NCBI RefSeq assembly: GCF_042682545.1
Contig: NZ_JBHUHQ010000016.1
Reading direction: 5' to 3' (one strand)
DNA: 64,000 nt
Source of the DNA: Ornithinibacillus salinisoli
GTDB taxonomy: Bacteria > Bacillota > Bacilli > Bacillales > Amphibacillaceae
In this document: piece by piece, positions 16,416-25,773 of the stretch
How positions within the stretch are numbered: position 1 is the stretch's first letter
Layout: every line of letters begins with the position of its first letter
Notes under the pieces: model-generated
What the model saw: only the letters and a program-made list of their open reading frames with translations
Databases searched by the model: none
Told to the model about the DNA's origin: nothing
Made by a program: the position numbers and the translations under genes

Positions 16416-17174
16416 ATGCGTAAAAAAATAATTGCTGGAAATTGGAAAATGAATAAAGTGCTCTCCGAAGCAGATCAATTTGTTACAGCTGTATCGGATA
16501 AAGTTCCAAATAGTGACAAAGTGGAAGCCATTGTTTGTGCACCATTTCCATATTTATCTGCATTAGTGGAGAAAACGAAAGGTACAAGCTTAAAAGTAAG
16601 TGCTCAGAACATGCATTTTGAAGAAAATGGTGCATTTACTGGTGAGGTTAGCCCAGTAATGTTAAAGGACATTGGCGTATCACACGTTGTTCTAGGACAT
16701 TCTGAACGTCGTGAATATTTTGCTGAAACAGATGAAACGGTAAATAAAAAGACACATACTGCTTTTAAGCATGGTTTAACTCCGATTGTTTGTGTAGGTG
16801 AAACACTTGAGCAACGTGAAGCGAACGAAACAGAAGGTCTAGTAGAAACTCAAGTGAAAAAAGCATTAGATGGATTATCTGATGAGCAAATAACACAAAC
16901 CATCATTGCCTATGAGCCAGTTTGGGCAATTGGCACAGGAAAAACAGCATCAAGTGAAGATGCAAATAAAGTATGTGCACACATTCGTAACGTAATTAAG
17001 GAAGTGGCATCAGAGTCCGTTGCGGAAAAAGTTATTATTCAATATGGTGGAAGTGTAAAACCTGCCAATGTTGATGAACTATTAGCACAATCTGATATAG
17101 ATGGTGCATTGGTTGGTGGAGCAAGTCTAGAAGCTGATTCGTTCTTACAGCTTGTGGAGGCAGGAGCAAAATGA
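16416..17174 (+). CDS. tpiA: triose-phosphate isomerase
   Basis: 252 residues, TIM barrel. N-terminal AGNWKMNK carries the catalytic Lys; the electrophilic His is in VLGHSERR and the base Glu in AYEPVWAIGTG. Two consecutive ATG codons (16413, 16416) lie behind GAGGTG; the second gives the standard MRK start. It overlaps gpmI by four bases (ATGA), implying translational coupling. Confidence 0.97.
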   Translation: MRKKIIAGNWKMNKVLSEADQFVTAVSDKVPNSDKVEAIVCAPFPYLSALVEKTKGTSLKVSAQNMHFEENGAFTGEVSPVMLKDIGVSHVVLGHSERREYFAETDETVNKKTHTAFKHGLTPIVCVGETLEQREANETEGLVETQVKKALDGLSDEQITQTIIAYEPVWAIGTGKTASSEDANKVCAHIRNVIKEVASESVAEKVIIQYGGSVKPANVDELLAQSDIDGALVGGASLEADSFLQLVEAGAK

Positions 17175-18709
17175 GTAAAAACAAATTAGCTGCATTAATA
17201 ATTCTGGATGGATTCGCTATCCGCGATGAAACGATGGGAAATGCAGTAAAACAGGCGAAAAAACCAAATTTTGATCGCTACTGGGAAACCTACGCACATA
17301 ATCAATTACGTGCGAGCGGAAGTGCTGTCGGGCTTCCGGAAGGTCAAATGGGAAATTCGGAAGTTGGTCACTTAAATATTGGTGCTGGTCGCATTGTGTA
17401 TCAAAGCTTGACTCGCGTTAATTTATCGATAGAAGAAGGCGAATTTTATGAGAAAGAAGCTTTCTTAAAATCAATTACCAAAGCAAAAGAAAAAGGAAAA
17501 GCGTTGCACATTTTTGGACTGCTTTCAGATGGCGGGGTTCATAGTCATATTAGCCATCTATTTGCTTTACTAAAATTAGCAAAAGACCAAAATCTGGAAG
17601 AAGTGTATGTCCATGCGTTTTTAGATGGAAGAGATGTTGGTCCAAAAACAGCGAAAACTTACATTGAACAAACAGAAGAAAAAATGAAAGAACTAGGCGT
17701 CGGAAAAATCGCTACCGTTTCTGGTCGTTATTATTCCATGGACCGTGATAAGCGCTGGGATCGCGTGAAAAAATCGTATGATGCGATGGTTCATGGTGAA
17801 GGGCCTACCTACAGTAGTGCAATGGAAGTTGTCGATGAATCTTATGAAAATGACATTTATGACGAATTCGTAATTCCTTCTGTCATTACCGATGAAAATG
17901 GTTCTCCAGTTGGAAGAGTAAGAGATGAAGATTCTATCATTTTTTACAATTTCCGACCAGATCGTGCTATTCAAATTTCACGAACTTTTGCTAATGAGGA
18001 TTTTCGTGATTTTGATCGAGGAACGAATCCACCAAAGGATCTAGATTTTGTTATGTTAACAAACTTTAGTGAATCTGTTGATGGATATGTTGCGTATGAG
18101 CCAGCTAATCTGGACAACACTATTGGAGAAGTTCTTGCTCAGAACAATTTAAAACAATTGCGTATTGCTGAAACGGAAAAATATCCCCATGTTACATTTT
18201 TCATGAGTGGCGGCCGTGAAGCAGAATTCCCTGGTGAAAAGCGTGTGTTAATAGACTCACCGAAAGTTGCAACGTATGATTTAAAACCTGAAATGAGTGC
18301 GTATGAAGTAACAGATGCTTTGTTAAACGAACTTGATTCTGGTGAACATAATGCCATCATATTGAACTTTGCTAATCCAGATATGGTGGGTCATTCCGGC
18401 ATGTTACAACCTACAATTGATGCTATTGAAGCAGTTGATGAATGTCTTGGTAAAGTTGTAGAAAAAATATTAGAATTGGATGGAACAGCTATTATTACTG
18501 CAGATCATGGGAATTCTGATGAAGTGGTGACTACAGAAGGTGACCCAATGACTGCACATACAACGAATCCAGTTCCAGTCATCGTTACAAAAAATGATGC
18601 AGAATTACGAGATGGTGGAATTTTAGCGGACTTAGCACCTACTATACTTGATTTATTAGGTGTCGACCAGCCGAAAGAAATGACAGGAAAATCATTAATT
18701 AAAAAATAA
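17171..18709 (+). CDS. gpmI: 2,3-bisphosphoglycerate-independent phosphoglycerate mutase
   Basis: 512 residues, Mn-dependent alkaline-phosphatase fold. Metal ligand Asp13 is in ILDGFA, the phospho-accepting Ser63 in MGNSEVGH, and ITADHGNSD is present near the C-terminus. Essential for sporulating Bacillaceae, where Mn and pH control its activity in the forespore. It is in the pgk-tpiA-gpmI-eno run; the start overlaps the tpiA stop. Confidence 0.97.
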   Translation: MSKNKLAALIILDGFAIRDETMGNAVKQAKKPNFDRYWETYAHNQLRASGSAVGLPEGQMGNSEVGHLNIGAGRIVYQSLTRVNLSIEEGEFYEKEAFLKSITKAKEKGKALHIFGLLSDGGVHSHISHLFALLKLAKDQNLEEVYVHAFLDGRDVGPKTAKTYIEQTEEKMKELGVGKIATVSGRYYSMDRDKRWDRVKKSYDAMVHGEGPTYSSAMEVVDESYENDIYDEFVIPSVITDENGSPVGRVRDEDSIIFYNFRPDRAIQISRTFANEDFRDFDRGTNPPKDLDFVMLTNFSESVDGYVAYEPANLDNTIGEVLAQNNLKQLRIAETEKYPHVTFFMSGGREAEFPGEKRVLIDSPKVATYDLKPEMSAYEVTDALLNELDSGEHNAIILNFANPDMVGHSGMLQPTIDAIEAVDECLGKVVEKILELDGTAIITADHGNSDEVVTTEGDPMTAHTTNPVPVIVTKNDAELRDGGILADLAPTILDLLGVDQPKEMTGKSLIKK

Positions 18710-18746
18710 TTTTAATAAAAGCACCCATAAAAAGGAGAGATTTTAA

Positions 18747-20039
18747 ATGCCATATATTACAGATGTTTATGCTCGTGAAGTATTAGATTCCCGTGGTAAC
18801 CCAACAGTTGAGGTGGAAGTATTTACAGAATCAGGCGCATTTGGTTCTGCATTAGTGCCAAGTGGTGCTTCTACTGGTGAATATGAAGCAGTAGAATTAC
18901 GTGACGGAGATAAGAGCCGTTACTTAGGTAAAGGTGTAGAGAAAGCAGTTAACAACGTAAATGAAGTAATTGCTCCAGAATTAATCGGTATTGATGTAAC
19001 ACGTCAAAATATTATCGATGCGTTAATGATTGATTTAGATGGCACAGACAATAAAGGGAAACTAGGTGCTAACGCTATTCTAGGTGTTTCTATGGCTTGT
19101 GCACATGCTGCTGCAAGTTACCTAGAGATTCCGTTATACAACTACTTAGGTGGCTTCAATGCCAAAACGCTTCCAACACCAATGATGAATATCGTAAATG
19201 GTGGAGAGCATGCGGATAATAATGTTGATATTCAAGAATTCATGGTAATGCCAGTTGCAGCACCAACTTTCAAAGAGGCGCTACGTACAGGTGCTGAAAT
19301 TTTCCATTCCTTGAAAAACGTATTAAAATCAAAAGGTTATAACACCGCTGTTGGTGATGAGGGTGGATTTGCACCAAACTTAGGTTCTAACGAAGAAGCA
19401 TTACAAACAATTGTGGAAGCAATCGAAGCTGCTGGTTATAAACCAGGTGAAGAAGTAAAACTTGCAATGGACGTTGCTGCTTCTGAAATTTATGAAGATG
19501 GTAAGTACAACTTAAAAGGTGAAGGTGTTGTACGTACTTCAGAAGAAATGGTTAACTGGTATGAAGAAATGATCAATAAATACCCAATCATTTCAATTGA
19601 AGATGGCCTAGATGAAAATGACTGGGAAGGTTTCAAACTGCTAACAGAGCGTCTTGGTGACCGTGTACAGCTAGTTGGTGATGACTTATTCGTAACAAAC
19701 ACAGCAAAACTTTCTCAAGGTATTGAACAAGGTGTTGGTAACTCTATCTTAATTAAAGTTAATCAAATCGGCACACTTACGGAAACATTTGAAGCTATTG
19801 AAATGGCAAAGCGTGCTGGTTATACGGCAGTTATTTCACACCGTTCTGGAGAAACAGAAGATGCAACAATTGCTGATATTGCTGTTGCAACGAATGCAGG
19901 ACAAATTAAAACAGGTGCACCATCACGTACAGACCGTGTAGCGAAATACAATCAATTACTACGTATTGAAGATGAATTAGCTGGTATGGGTGAATATGGT
20001 GGATTAAATTCATTTTATAACTTAAAAAATAATCAATAA
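18747..20039 (+). CDS. eno: enolase
   Basis: 430 residues; converts 2-phosphoglycerate to phosphoenolpyruvate. Signature ILIKVNQIGTLTET and catalytic GDEGGFAP and SHRSGETED segments are visible. AAAGGAGAG ribosome binding site. Last gene of the glycolytic block, followed by a terminator. Confidence 0.98.
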   Translation: MPYITDVYAREVLDSRGNPTVEVEVFTESGAFGSALVPSGASTGEYEAVELRDGDKSRYLGKGVEKAVNNVNEVIAPELIGIDVTRQNIIDALMIDLDGTDNKGKLGANAILGVSMACAHAAASYLEIPLYNYLGGFNAKTLPTPMMNIVNGGEHADNNVDIQEFMVMPVAAPTFKEALRTGAEIFHSLKNVLKSKGYNTAVGDEGGFAPNLGSNEEALQTIVEAIEAAGYKPGEEVKLAMDVAASEIYEDGKYNLKGEGVVRTSEEMVNWYEEMINKYPIISIEDGLDENDWEGFKLLTERLGDRVQLVGDDLFVTNTAKLSQGIEQGVGNSILIKVNQIGTLTETFEAIEMAKRAGYTAVISHRSGETEDATIADIAVATNAGQIKTGAPSRTDRVAKYNQLLRIEDELAGMGEYGGLNSFYNLKNNQ

Positions 20040-20066
20040 CCAAACTTAAAATGAGTAATTAAAAGT

Positions 20067-20107
20067 AACGGCCTCTTCTCGTGACGAAGAAAAGGCCGTT
20101 ATTGTTT
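20067..20107 (+). terminator. terminator of the glycolytic operon
   Basis: AACGGCCT/AGGCCGTT stem, extended inward by TTC/GAA, followed by ATTGTTT. It also lies at the end of the convergent germination operon. Confidence 0.75.
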
Positions 20108-20128
20108 ACGTAATAATTTTAAAACTAA

Positions 20129-21199
20129 TTACTCAATTACACCTGTTTCCGTTAACAGAACTTTGGTATTAACAGTAATAGTAATATTAGGGTATGTTTC
20201 TTTCCACTTTTTAGAATCCCAGTTTTTGGTGTGACTTCTTACTTTTTCTCCTAACCCTAATGGATCTGTTTCTAATTCTTGAAACGTTTTAATCATGTCT
20301 TCTGCTTGAGATGTAAATTGTTCTTCTGTTTTTTTGATAATCTTGTCCGCTGTTTTTTTATCAATCTTCCCCCCTGAATATTCACGAATCATGCCTTCGA
20401 TATTTAAATTAATTGTACATTCTTGTGGGTTTTTCATATTATCAAATTTATATGTCCGTTTACTTTTAATTTTGTGTAATAAGGCATATTCTTCTTTATC
20501 CATTTCTATCGTGATATTGTCTTGAGTTGTCGTTGTGTCCATTAAAGATTTAAAAATAAAAAGCATTTCTTCAGGAATTTCTCCAACTAATTTGTCATCT
20601 TTAAATAAGGCATTGCCAATAATTTTCACATCATCGCTAACCTGTTGCAAAATTGGTACAAAAGGGTCTTTACCTTCAGCGTAATAAGAATTCAAAAAAT
20701 CATGTAGGTTTGTCTGAGGAAGAGATCCAATTTTAATGTTTTGTTCAATCATATCAGAAATGTACATGCCGTTATCCTGTGAACCATATTGATATTGTAA
20801 TAATCCTTGGACATCATCACCAGTAACAGTTAAAAATACATTTGAGCCAACTGTAGGATCTCTAAAAAAAGAATCTAAATAGGGCATTAATCCTTTTTCA
20901 GAAATCTCTTTACTATAAAGTAACACTTCTATTTTTCCACTCACATATGGTCTAGATGTTGCATTATTTAATTTATCTCGTGCTTCTTTGCTGAGACGTG
21001 CGGTTTCGGTGCTTGTGTCATTAGTAATGGATTTGTCCGGCATAAAAATAGGCGCAACGCCTGTAACTTGAATTTCTTCATCTCCTACTAATTCAAAACC
21101 AATAGCAGTTGCTATACGGACATCATCAAGTATTTCTTTGTTTACACAACCGGAAATTATTACCGATATTAAAAGTATTACCCATATAAGACGAGTCAA
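20129..21199 (-). CDS. gerKC: spore germination lipoprotein, GerC family
   Basis: 356 residues. Signal peptide with lipobox LISVIISGC and lipidated Cys18, followed by the Ger(x)C domain. Such proteins are the C subunit of GerA-type nutrient receptors in the spore inner membrane. Its start overlaps the B-subunit gene by four bases. The symbol denotes the family, not a proven GerK nutrient specificity. Confidence 0.9.
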   Translation of the reverse strand: MTRLIWVILLISVIISGCVNKEILDDVRIATAIGFELVGDEEIQVTGVAPIFMPDKSITNDTSTETARLSKEARDKLNNATSRPYVSGKIEVLLYSKEISEKGLMPYLDSFFRDPTVGSNVFLTVTGDDVQGLLQYQYGSQDNGMYISDMIEQNIKIGSLPQTNLHDFLNSYYAEGKDPFVPILQQVSDDVKIIGNALFKDDKLVGEIPEEMLFIFKSLMDTTTTQDNITIEMDKEEYALLHKIKSKRTYKFDNMKNPQECTINLNIEGMIREYSGGKIDKKTADKIIKKTEEQFTSQAEDMIKTFQELETDPLGLGEKVRSHTKNWDSKKWKETYPNITITVNTKVLLTETGVIE

Positions 21200-22296
21200 T
21201 GTTTTTTACCCCTCCTTTTTCGAAAATACGTAACCACTAATAAAATTGGAAGATAACAAGTTATTAAATAAAAACCTATATGAGATACATAGTCATTTAG
21301 AACCTCAATTTGTTCACGTTTTCTTATCATATAGACAAGGAAAAGACTGATTATTAACATTCCTATTAAAGCTTTTCGTTGACTGAATCTGAATAACTGT
21401 CTCATTCCACGAGAAGCTGCCCAATAAGCTAAGCAAATATTAGGTAGAATAATTAATGCCCATGAAGAGATTCCAACGTATTCAAATCTCTCAACAAAAG
21501 GTAACTCAACTGATTTCCACATGGTTAAAGTGGGCCAATTATGTCGTAATAAATGTTTGTTAGTAAAGTAAGCAAGAGACAAAATCATGATTCCTAAATA
21601 AATTAACATGGTGATGAAATTACCTCCATGCACCCACATTTTTGATTTATTAGCCTGTTTTAAATAGGGATAAAACATAAGTAACGTACTAAAACCTAAA
21701 TAGCTTAGCGACATGTCTTTTGATGCAAGAAGGATTTCAGTTGTTGAATGATCCCAAATGGGAAGGATATTCCGAAACTCTGTTTGACCTAATGGATAGA
21801 ATAGCGTTAATAATAGATAAGCTGGAATTACAATTCCTAGGAAACTTATCCCAGTAACGACTCGAAAACCACCAACAACGATATAATAGACTAAAAGTAG
21901 GAAAACCAAGGTAAAGAATATAACACTAATATCTTGGAACATCCATACTTGTATGACTTCTACATAGGATCTAATCACGATTAGCCCAATGGACCAATAA
22001 TATAAAATCCACACAAGGCTGAATAAACCACCAATCCATTTTCCGAATACATCGTAATGAATCGTAATTAGATCCCCATCTCCGAATTTTAGGATTTTAA
22101 ATATAAACCATATAGATATATGGATGATTACTCCGCCAAAGATCACAGCAATCCAAGCATCATTTCCGACTCTTTCAACAATTTTCCCTTGAAAACTTAA
22201 TATACCAATGCCAAACTGTATGGAATGAATTAGAAAAAATGCTAGAAACGGAGAAATCATATACCTTTCACTAACAGTCCGTTGCAATTTCCTCAA
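21196..22296 (-). CDS. gerKB: spore germination permease, GerB family
   Basis: 366 residues with about ten membrane helices, of the endospore germination (GerAB, APC-superfamily) type. This subunit binds the nutrient germinant. It lies between the A and C genes of an A-B-C operon, 8 bp after the A gene. The germinant cannot be read from sequence here. Confidence 0.9.
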   Translation of the reverse strand: MRKLQRTVSERYMISPFLAFFLIHSIQFGIGILSFQGKIVERVGNDAWIAVIFGGVIIHISIWFIFKILKFGDGDLITIHYDVFGKWIGGLFSLVWILYYWSIGLIVIRSYVEVIQVWMFQDISVIFFTLVFLLLVYYIVVGGFRVVTGISFLGIVIPAYLLLTLFYPLGQTEFRNILPIWDHSTTEILLASKDMSLSYLGFSTLLMFYPYLKQANKSKMWVHGGNFITMLIYLGIMILSLAYFTNKHLLRHNWPTLTMWKSVELPFVERFEYVGISSWALIILPNICLAYWAASRGMRQLFRFSQRKALIGMLIISLFLVYMIRKREQIEVLNDYVSHIGFYLITCYLPILLVVTYFRKRRGKKH

Positions 22297-22304
22297 TGAA
22301 ATCC

Positions 22305-23834
22305 CTACTCATCAATTTCTTTTTTATCTTTCGCTTTTTTAGGATTAAAGCGCATCGTGTCTTCTGTCTGTAATTCAACTGGCCTTTTTGATTGAAAAGA
22401 TAAAGGCAATCGAATAAAGGCATCTTTTAAATCTTGTATTCGAGGTGGATATAATGGTTCTAAAAATGGTCTTCCTAAAGATGTCAATCGTAGTAAATGA
22501 CCGAGTACAAAACAAAAACATACTGCAACACCTAGTAAACCCCATAAATGCCCCATGAACAAAAATGGAAAACGAATTAATCGAATGGTATTACCCATTT
22601 TATATACAGGTGTAGTAAACGATGCTAGGGCTGCTAATGCAACTATAATTAATAGAACATTACTAGTTAATCCTGCCTCTACAGATGCTGTTCCAATAAC
22701 GATACCGCCAACGATACCGATTGTTTGTCCAACTTTGGTCGGTAGTCGAGCACCGGCTTCTCTTAATAACTCAATAGCCAATTCTAAAAATATCGCTTCT
22801 AGTATTGGTGGAAGTGGTATTTCTCTTCTACTAGTAACTAAAATTCCTAGTAAATCTTTAGGAATTAATTCATAATGATACGTTAAAACTGCTACATATA
22901 AAGGTGTAACTAATATAGAGAACATGACGGCAAATAATCGAATAAGTCGAAAAAAGGAAGCAGTAATCCAATTTAAAAAGTAATCCTCAAAAGCTGAGAA
23001 AAATTCTACCAGTGTTGTTGGAGCTATTATGGCATGCGGAGCTCCATTGACAATAATCCCTACTTTTCCTTCAGTTAGAACGGATGCCAATCGGTCTGGT
23101 CTTTCAGTATCGATAAGCTGTGGGAAGGGGGAGTTTCTATTATCAGAAATTAACTGAGTAATATAAGAACTATCATTAATAGTATCTATTTCAATATCTT
23201 TGATTCTTTGTATTACGGTATTAAGGTTTTCTTTATTCGTAAGGCCTTCAATCGAAATTACGGCAACCTTTGTTTTTGAAAGTTTACCAACCTGAAACTC
23301 ATCTAATCGCAACTCTGGTATGGGAAGTCTTTTACGTACTAAATTTATATTTGTATCTAATGACTCAACAAATGCTTCCTTCGGTCCAACAACACTAAAT
23401 TCAACTTCAGGTATGGATACTTCACGTGCTTGCTTTAATTCAGCAGTGATTAATACCGCTTCTTTACTTTTTTCATTTAATTTAATAAGAACAGAACCGG
23501 TTAAAATCTTATTTTCAATTTTTTTAAGATCTTTCGTTATTTCAATTTTTTCTATAGGTAGACTTGCTTTAATTTTTTCTAGCGTTGTTATAGATTCATC
23601 GTTTAAGTAAGGAAGTATATCACGATGAACAATTTTCGAATCAACTAATGTTTTAAAGTAATAGCAATGAATATTTTGTGCGCCTTTGCCATGAACAAAA
23701 TAAATAAAATCCTTCGACATCTTCATCTGTTCGAGGAGGCTATCTAACGTTTGATCGAGTTCAGGATCCTTTTCCTGTTTTGTTGATTTATTTCCTTTTA
23801 TTGAAAACCACTTGAGAAAATTCATTAAACTCAC
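22305..23834 (-). CDS. gerKA: spore germination protein, GerA family
   Basis: 509 residues. A large N-terminal soluble domain (about 1-290) precedes about five membrane helices (for example around 300-450) and a short charged tail, as in GerAA/GerKA. Forms the oligomeric channel of the germinant receptor. AAGGTGAG ribosome binding site. I looked for a sigma-G promoter upstream and did not see a convincing one. Confidence 0.93.
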   Translation of the reverse strand: MSLMNFLKWFSIKGNKSTKQEKDPELDQTLDSLLEQMKMSKDFIYFVHGKGAQNIHCYYFKTLVDSKIVHRDILPYLNDESITTLEKIKASLPIEKIEITKDLKKIENKILTGSVLIKLNEKSKEAVLITAELKQAREVSIPEVEFSVVGPKEAFVESLDTNINLVRKRLPIPELRLDEFQVGKLSKTKVAVISIEGLTNKENLNTVIQRIKDIEIDTINDSSYITQLISDNRNSPFPQLIDTERPDRLASVLTEGKVGIIVNGAPHAIIAPTTLVEFFSAFEDYFLNWITASFFRLIRLFAVMFSILVTPLYVAVLTYHYELIPKDLLGILVTSRREIPLPPILEAIFLELAIELLREAGARLPTKVGQTIGIVGGIVIGTASVEAGLTSNVLLIIVALAALASFTTPVYKMGNTIRLIRFPFLFMGHLWGLLGVAVCFCFVLGHLLRLTSLGRPFLEPLYPPRIQDLKDAFIRLPLSFQSKRPVELQTEDTMRFNPKKAKDKKEIDE

Positions 23835-24055
23835 CTTGCTACATATAAAATAAGATATCTTATAAAGTTTGTGTAGAATTTGCCTATTTTATCCAACGTT
23901 ACTTGTTTTTTTATATTTTACATATTTCTCCTAGCTGTTTTCTGCTTTCTGATTTTATAGGTGAAAAGTTATCATTTATGGGGAAAACGCATAGGACAAA
24001 GTTTTTAAATAATAAATAATAAATATAAATACAATAAATTTTATGAGGTGATTTT

Positions 24056-25021
24056 TTGGCGCAAAAAGTATTAATTTTTGCTGATGTTGGTATTGATGAT
24101 ACGATAGCACTCATTTATAGTTACTTAAATGAATCTATAGATATTGTTGGAATAGTTGCGGACTATGGAAATATTCCACGGGAGAATGCGATTGCCAATA
24201 TAGAATATGTCCGAAGTTTATTTGAATCGGAGGAAATTGCTAATATAACGGTTATTGCCGGAGCTGAAATCCCAATGACATCTGAGATTCCGGAGTTTGT
24301 TCCAGAAATTCATGGAGAATACGGCCTCGGCCCAATTACGCCACCAACTGCCGGGGAAGATGTTACCTTTGAAAACTTTTTTGAAATTGTTAGTATCATC
24401 GAGGAATATGAAAATGAATTAATAATTGTTAATATCGGGAGATTGACTTCTTTAGCTACGATGTTTCTGTTATATCGTGAAACGATGCAAAATATTAAAG
24501 GCTATTATATTATGGGAGGGGCGTTTTGGGTACCTGGTAATATTACAGCTGTTTCCGAAGCAAACTTCCATGGTGATCCTGTTGCTGCACAGATTGTTAT
24601 GACTTATGCAGAAAAAGTGACTATCATTCCTCTCAATGTGACCGAATATGCCATTGCAACCCCACAAATGGTGAACTATATCGATCAAGTTGGAGAAATT
24701 AGTCTTGTTAAGCCTTTAATTGATTACTATTATGATTTTTACAAGCAGAGAAACCCAAATTTGCAAGGAAGTCCGCTACATGATGTTTTAACTCTAATGG
24801 CAGTCATTCGTCCAGATATGTTTTCCTTCCAAAACTTACCTGTTCAAATTGTTCAGGCAACTATTGGAACGGAGCGGGGACAAAGTATTGCTGATATCAG
24901 ACCTTTCGGCAGCTTAGAGGAGGAAACAGAGGTAGAAATAAAAAGACATCGAATCGCATTTAGCTTCGAATATCAAAAGTTTTATGAGGATTTTATGTCT
25001 GTGATGACTAAGAGGATCTAA
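24056..25021 (+). CDS. nucleoside hydrolase (IUNH superfamily), copy 1
   Basis: 321 residues, likely cytosolic Ca-dependent N-ribohydrolase for nucleosides. With TTG as residue 1, Asp10, Asp14 and Asp15 lie in FADVGIDD, EANFHGDP is the ribose-binding loop, and SPLHDVLT holds the C-terminal His-Asp. The first Asp of the classical D-x-D pair is Phe8, and Pro11 is Val, so this is a divergent subgroup. TTG follows GAGGTG at 5-6 bp. A paralogue lies at 59496-60422. Substrate untested. Confidence 0.88.
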   Translation: MAQKVLIFADVGIDDTIALIYSYLNESIDIVGIVADYGNIPRENAIANIEYVRSLFESEEIANITVIAGAEIPMTSEIPEFVPEIHGEYGLGPITPPTAGEDVTFENFFEIVSIIEEYENELIIVNIGRLTSLATMFLLYRETMQNIKGYYIMGGAFWVPGNITAVSEANFHGDPVAAQIVMTYAEKVTIIPLNVTEYAIATPQMVNYIDQVGEISLVKPLIDYYYDFYKQRNPNLQGSPLHDVLTLMAVIRPDMFSFQNLPVQIVQATIGTERGQSIADIRPFGSLEEETEVEIKRHRIAFSFEYQKFYEDFMSVMTKRI

Positions 25022-25131
25022 GGACACAGGTGGGACGCATATCAAATCGTACAGTCAGCTCATACGCCACTCTATTTATGAAATCTGTTACTATAAAAGG
25101 AAGAGATCGTCAGTAGAAGGAGAGAGAAACC

Positions 25132-25707
25132 ATGACTGTATTAAACACGATAAAGAATCGGAGATCGATCCATAATTTTAAGGAAGAGTTGGTAGATTTA
25201 GAGATGTTAAAGGAAATATTCACTTATGGCTCCTATGCACCATCACACTATATGAAAGAGCCTTGGGAGATAAAATTATTTCAGGAGGATGGGAAAGTAC
25301 AGTTTGTACATGCAATAATAGAGAGCTACCAACGATTAGGTATGATAAGAAATGATGAAGAACCTAAAACAATCAAAATGAAAGATTCCATGAAAAAGTT
25401 TCTACTGTCTATTCCTCATCATGCGCTCATTTATTTCCAAAAAGAAGCAGATCCTGTTCGACAAGAGGAAGAATATGCTGCTGTTTGTGCCTTTATACAA
25501 AATTCCCAATTGGCAGCTTGGGAATATGGAGTAGGAATGTTGTGGACGATAACCCCTTATATGCAAGATCCAGAATTCTATCGTGCAGTGGATTTACATG
25601 CAGCGGAAGTAAAAATCGCTGCAGTAATGCAAATCGGATACCCAAAATCTATCCCGCGGGATAAAGGTAGAACGCCGATAGAGGAGAAGCTAGAGATTAT
25701 TGAATAA
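25132..25707 (+). CDS. nitroreductase family protein
   Basis: 191-residue FMN-binding fold. The N-terminal NTIKNRRSIHNFKEE is the FMN phosphate-binding segment, and AAWEYGVGMLWTI with C-terminal IGYPK is typical of the family. Substrate unknown; roles in quinone, nitro or enone reduction are possible. GAAGGAGAG ribosome binding site. A strong inverted repeat follows directly. Confidence 0.88.
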   Translation: MTVLNTIKNRRSIHNFKEELVDLEMLKEIFTYGSYAPSHYMKEPWEIKLFQEDGKVQFVHAIIESYQRLGMIRNDEEPKTIKMKDSMKKFLLSIPHHALIYFQKEADPVRQEEEYAAVCAFIQNSQLAAWEYGVGMLWTITPYMQDPEFYRAVDLHAAEVKIAAVMQIGYPKSIPRDKGRTPIEEKLEIIE

Positions 25708-25709
25708 TG

Positions 25710-25739
25710 TTTGTCCTGTCGTGTAGGTGACAGGACAAA
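25710..25739. terminator. inverted repeat between convergent genes
   Basis: Perfect 11-bp stem TTTGTCCTGTC/GACAGGACAAA with an 8-nt loop. There is no proper T-tract, so terminator strength is uncertain, but position between convergent genes suits bidirectional termination. Confidence 0.5.
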
Positions 25740-25773
25740 GGCATCGAAAAATAGCAATAGATCACGCTTTATA

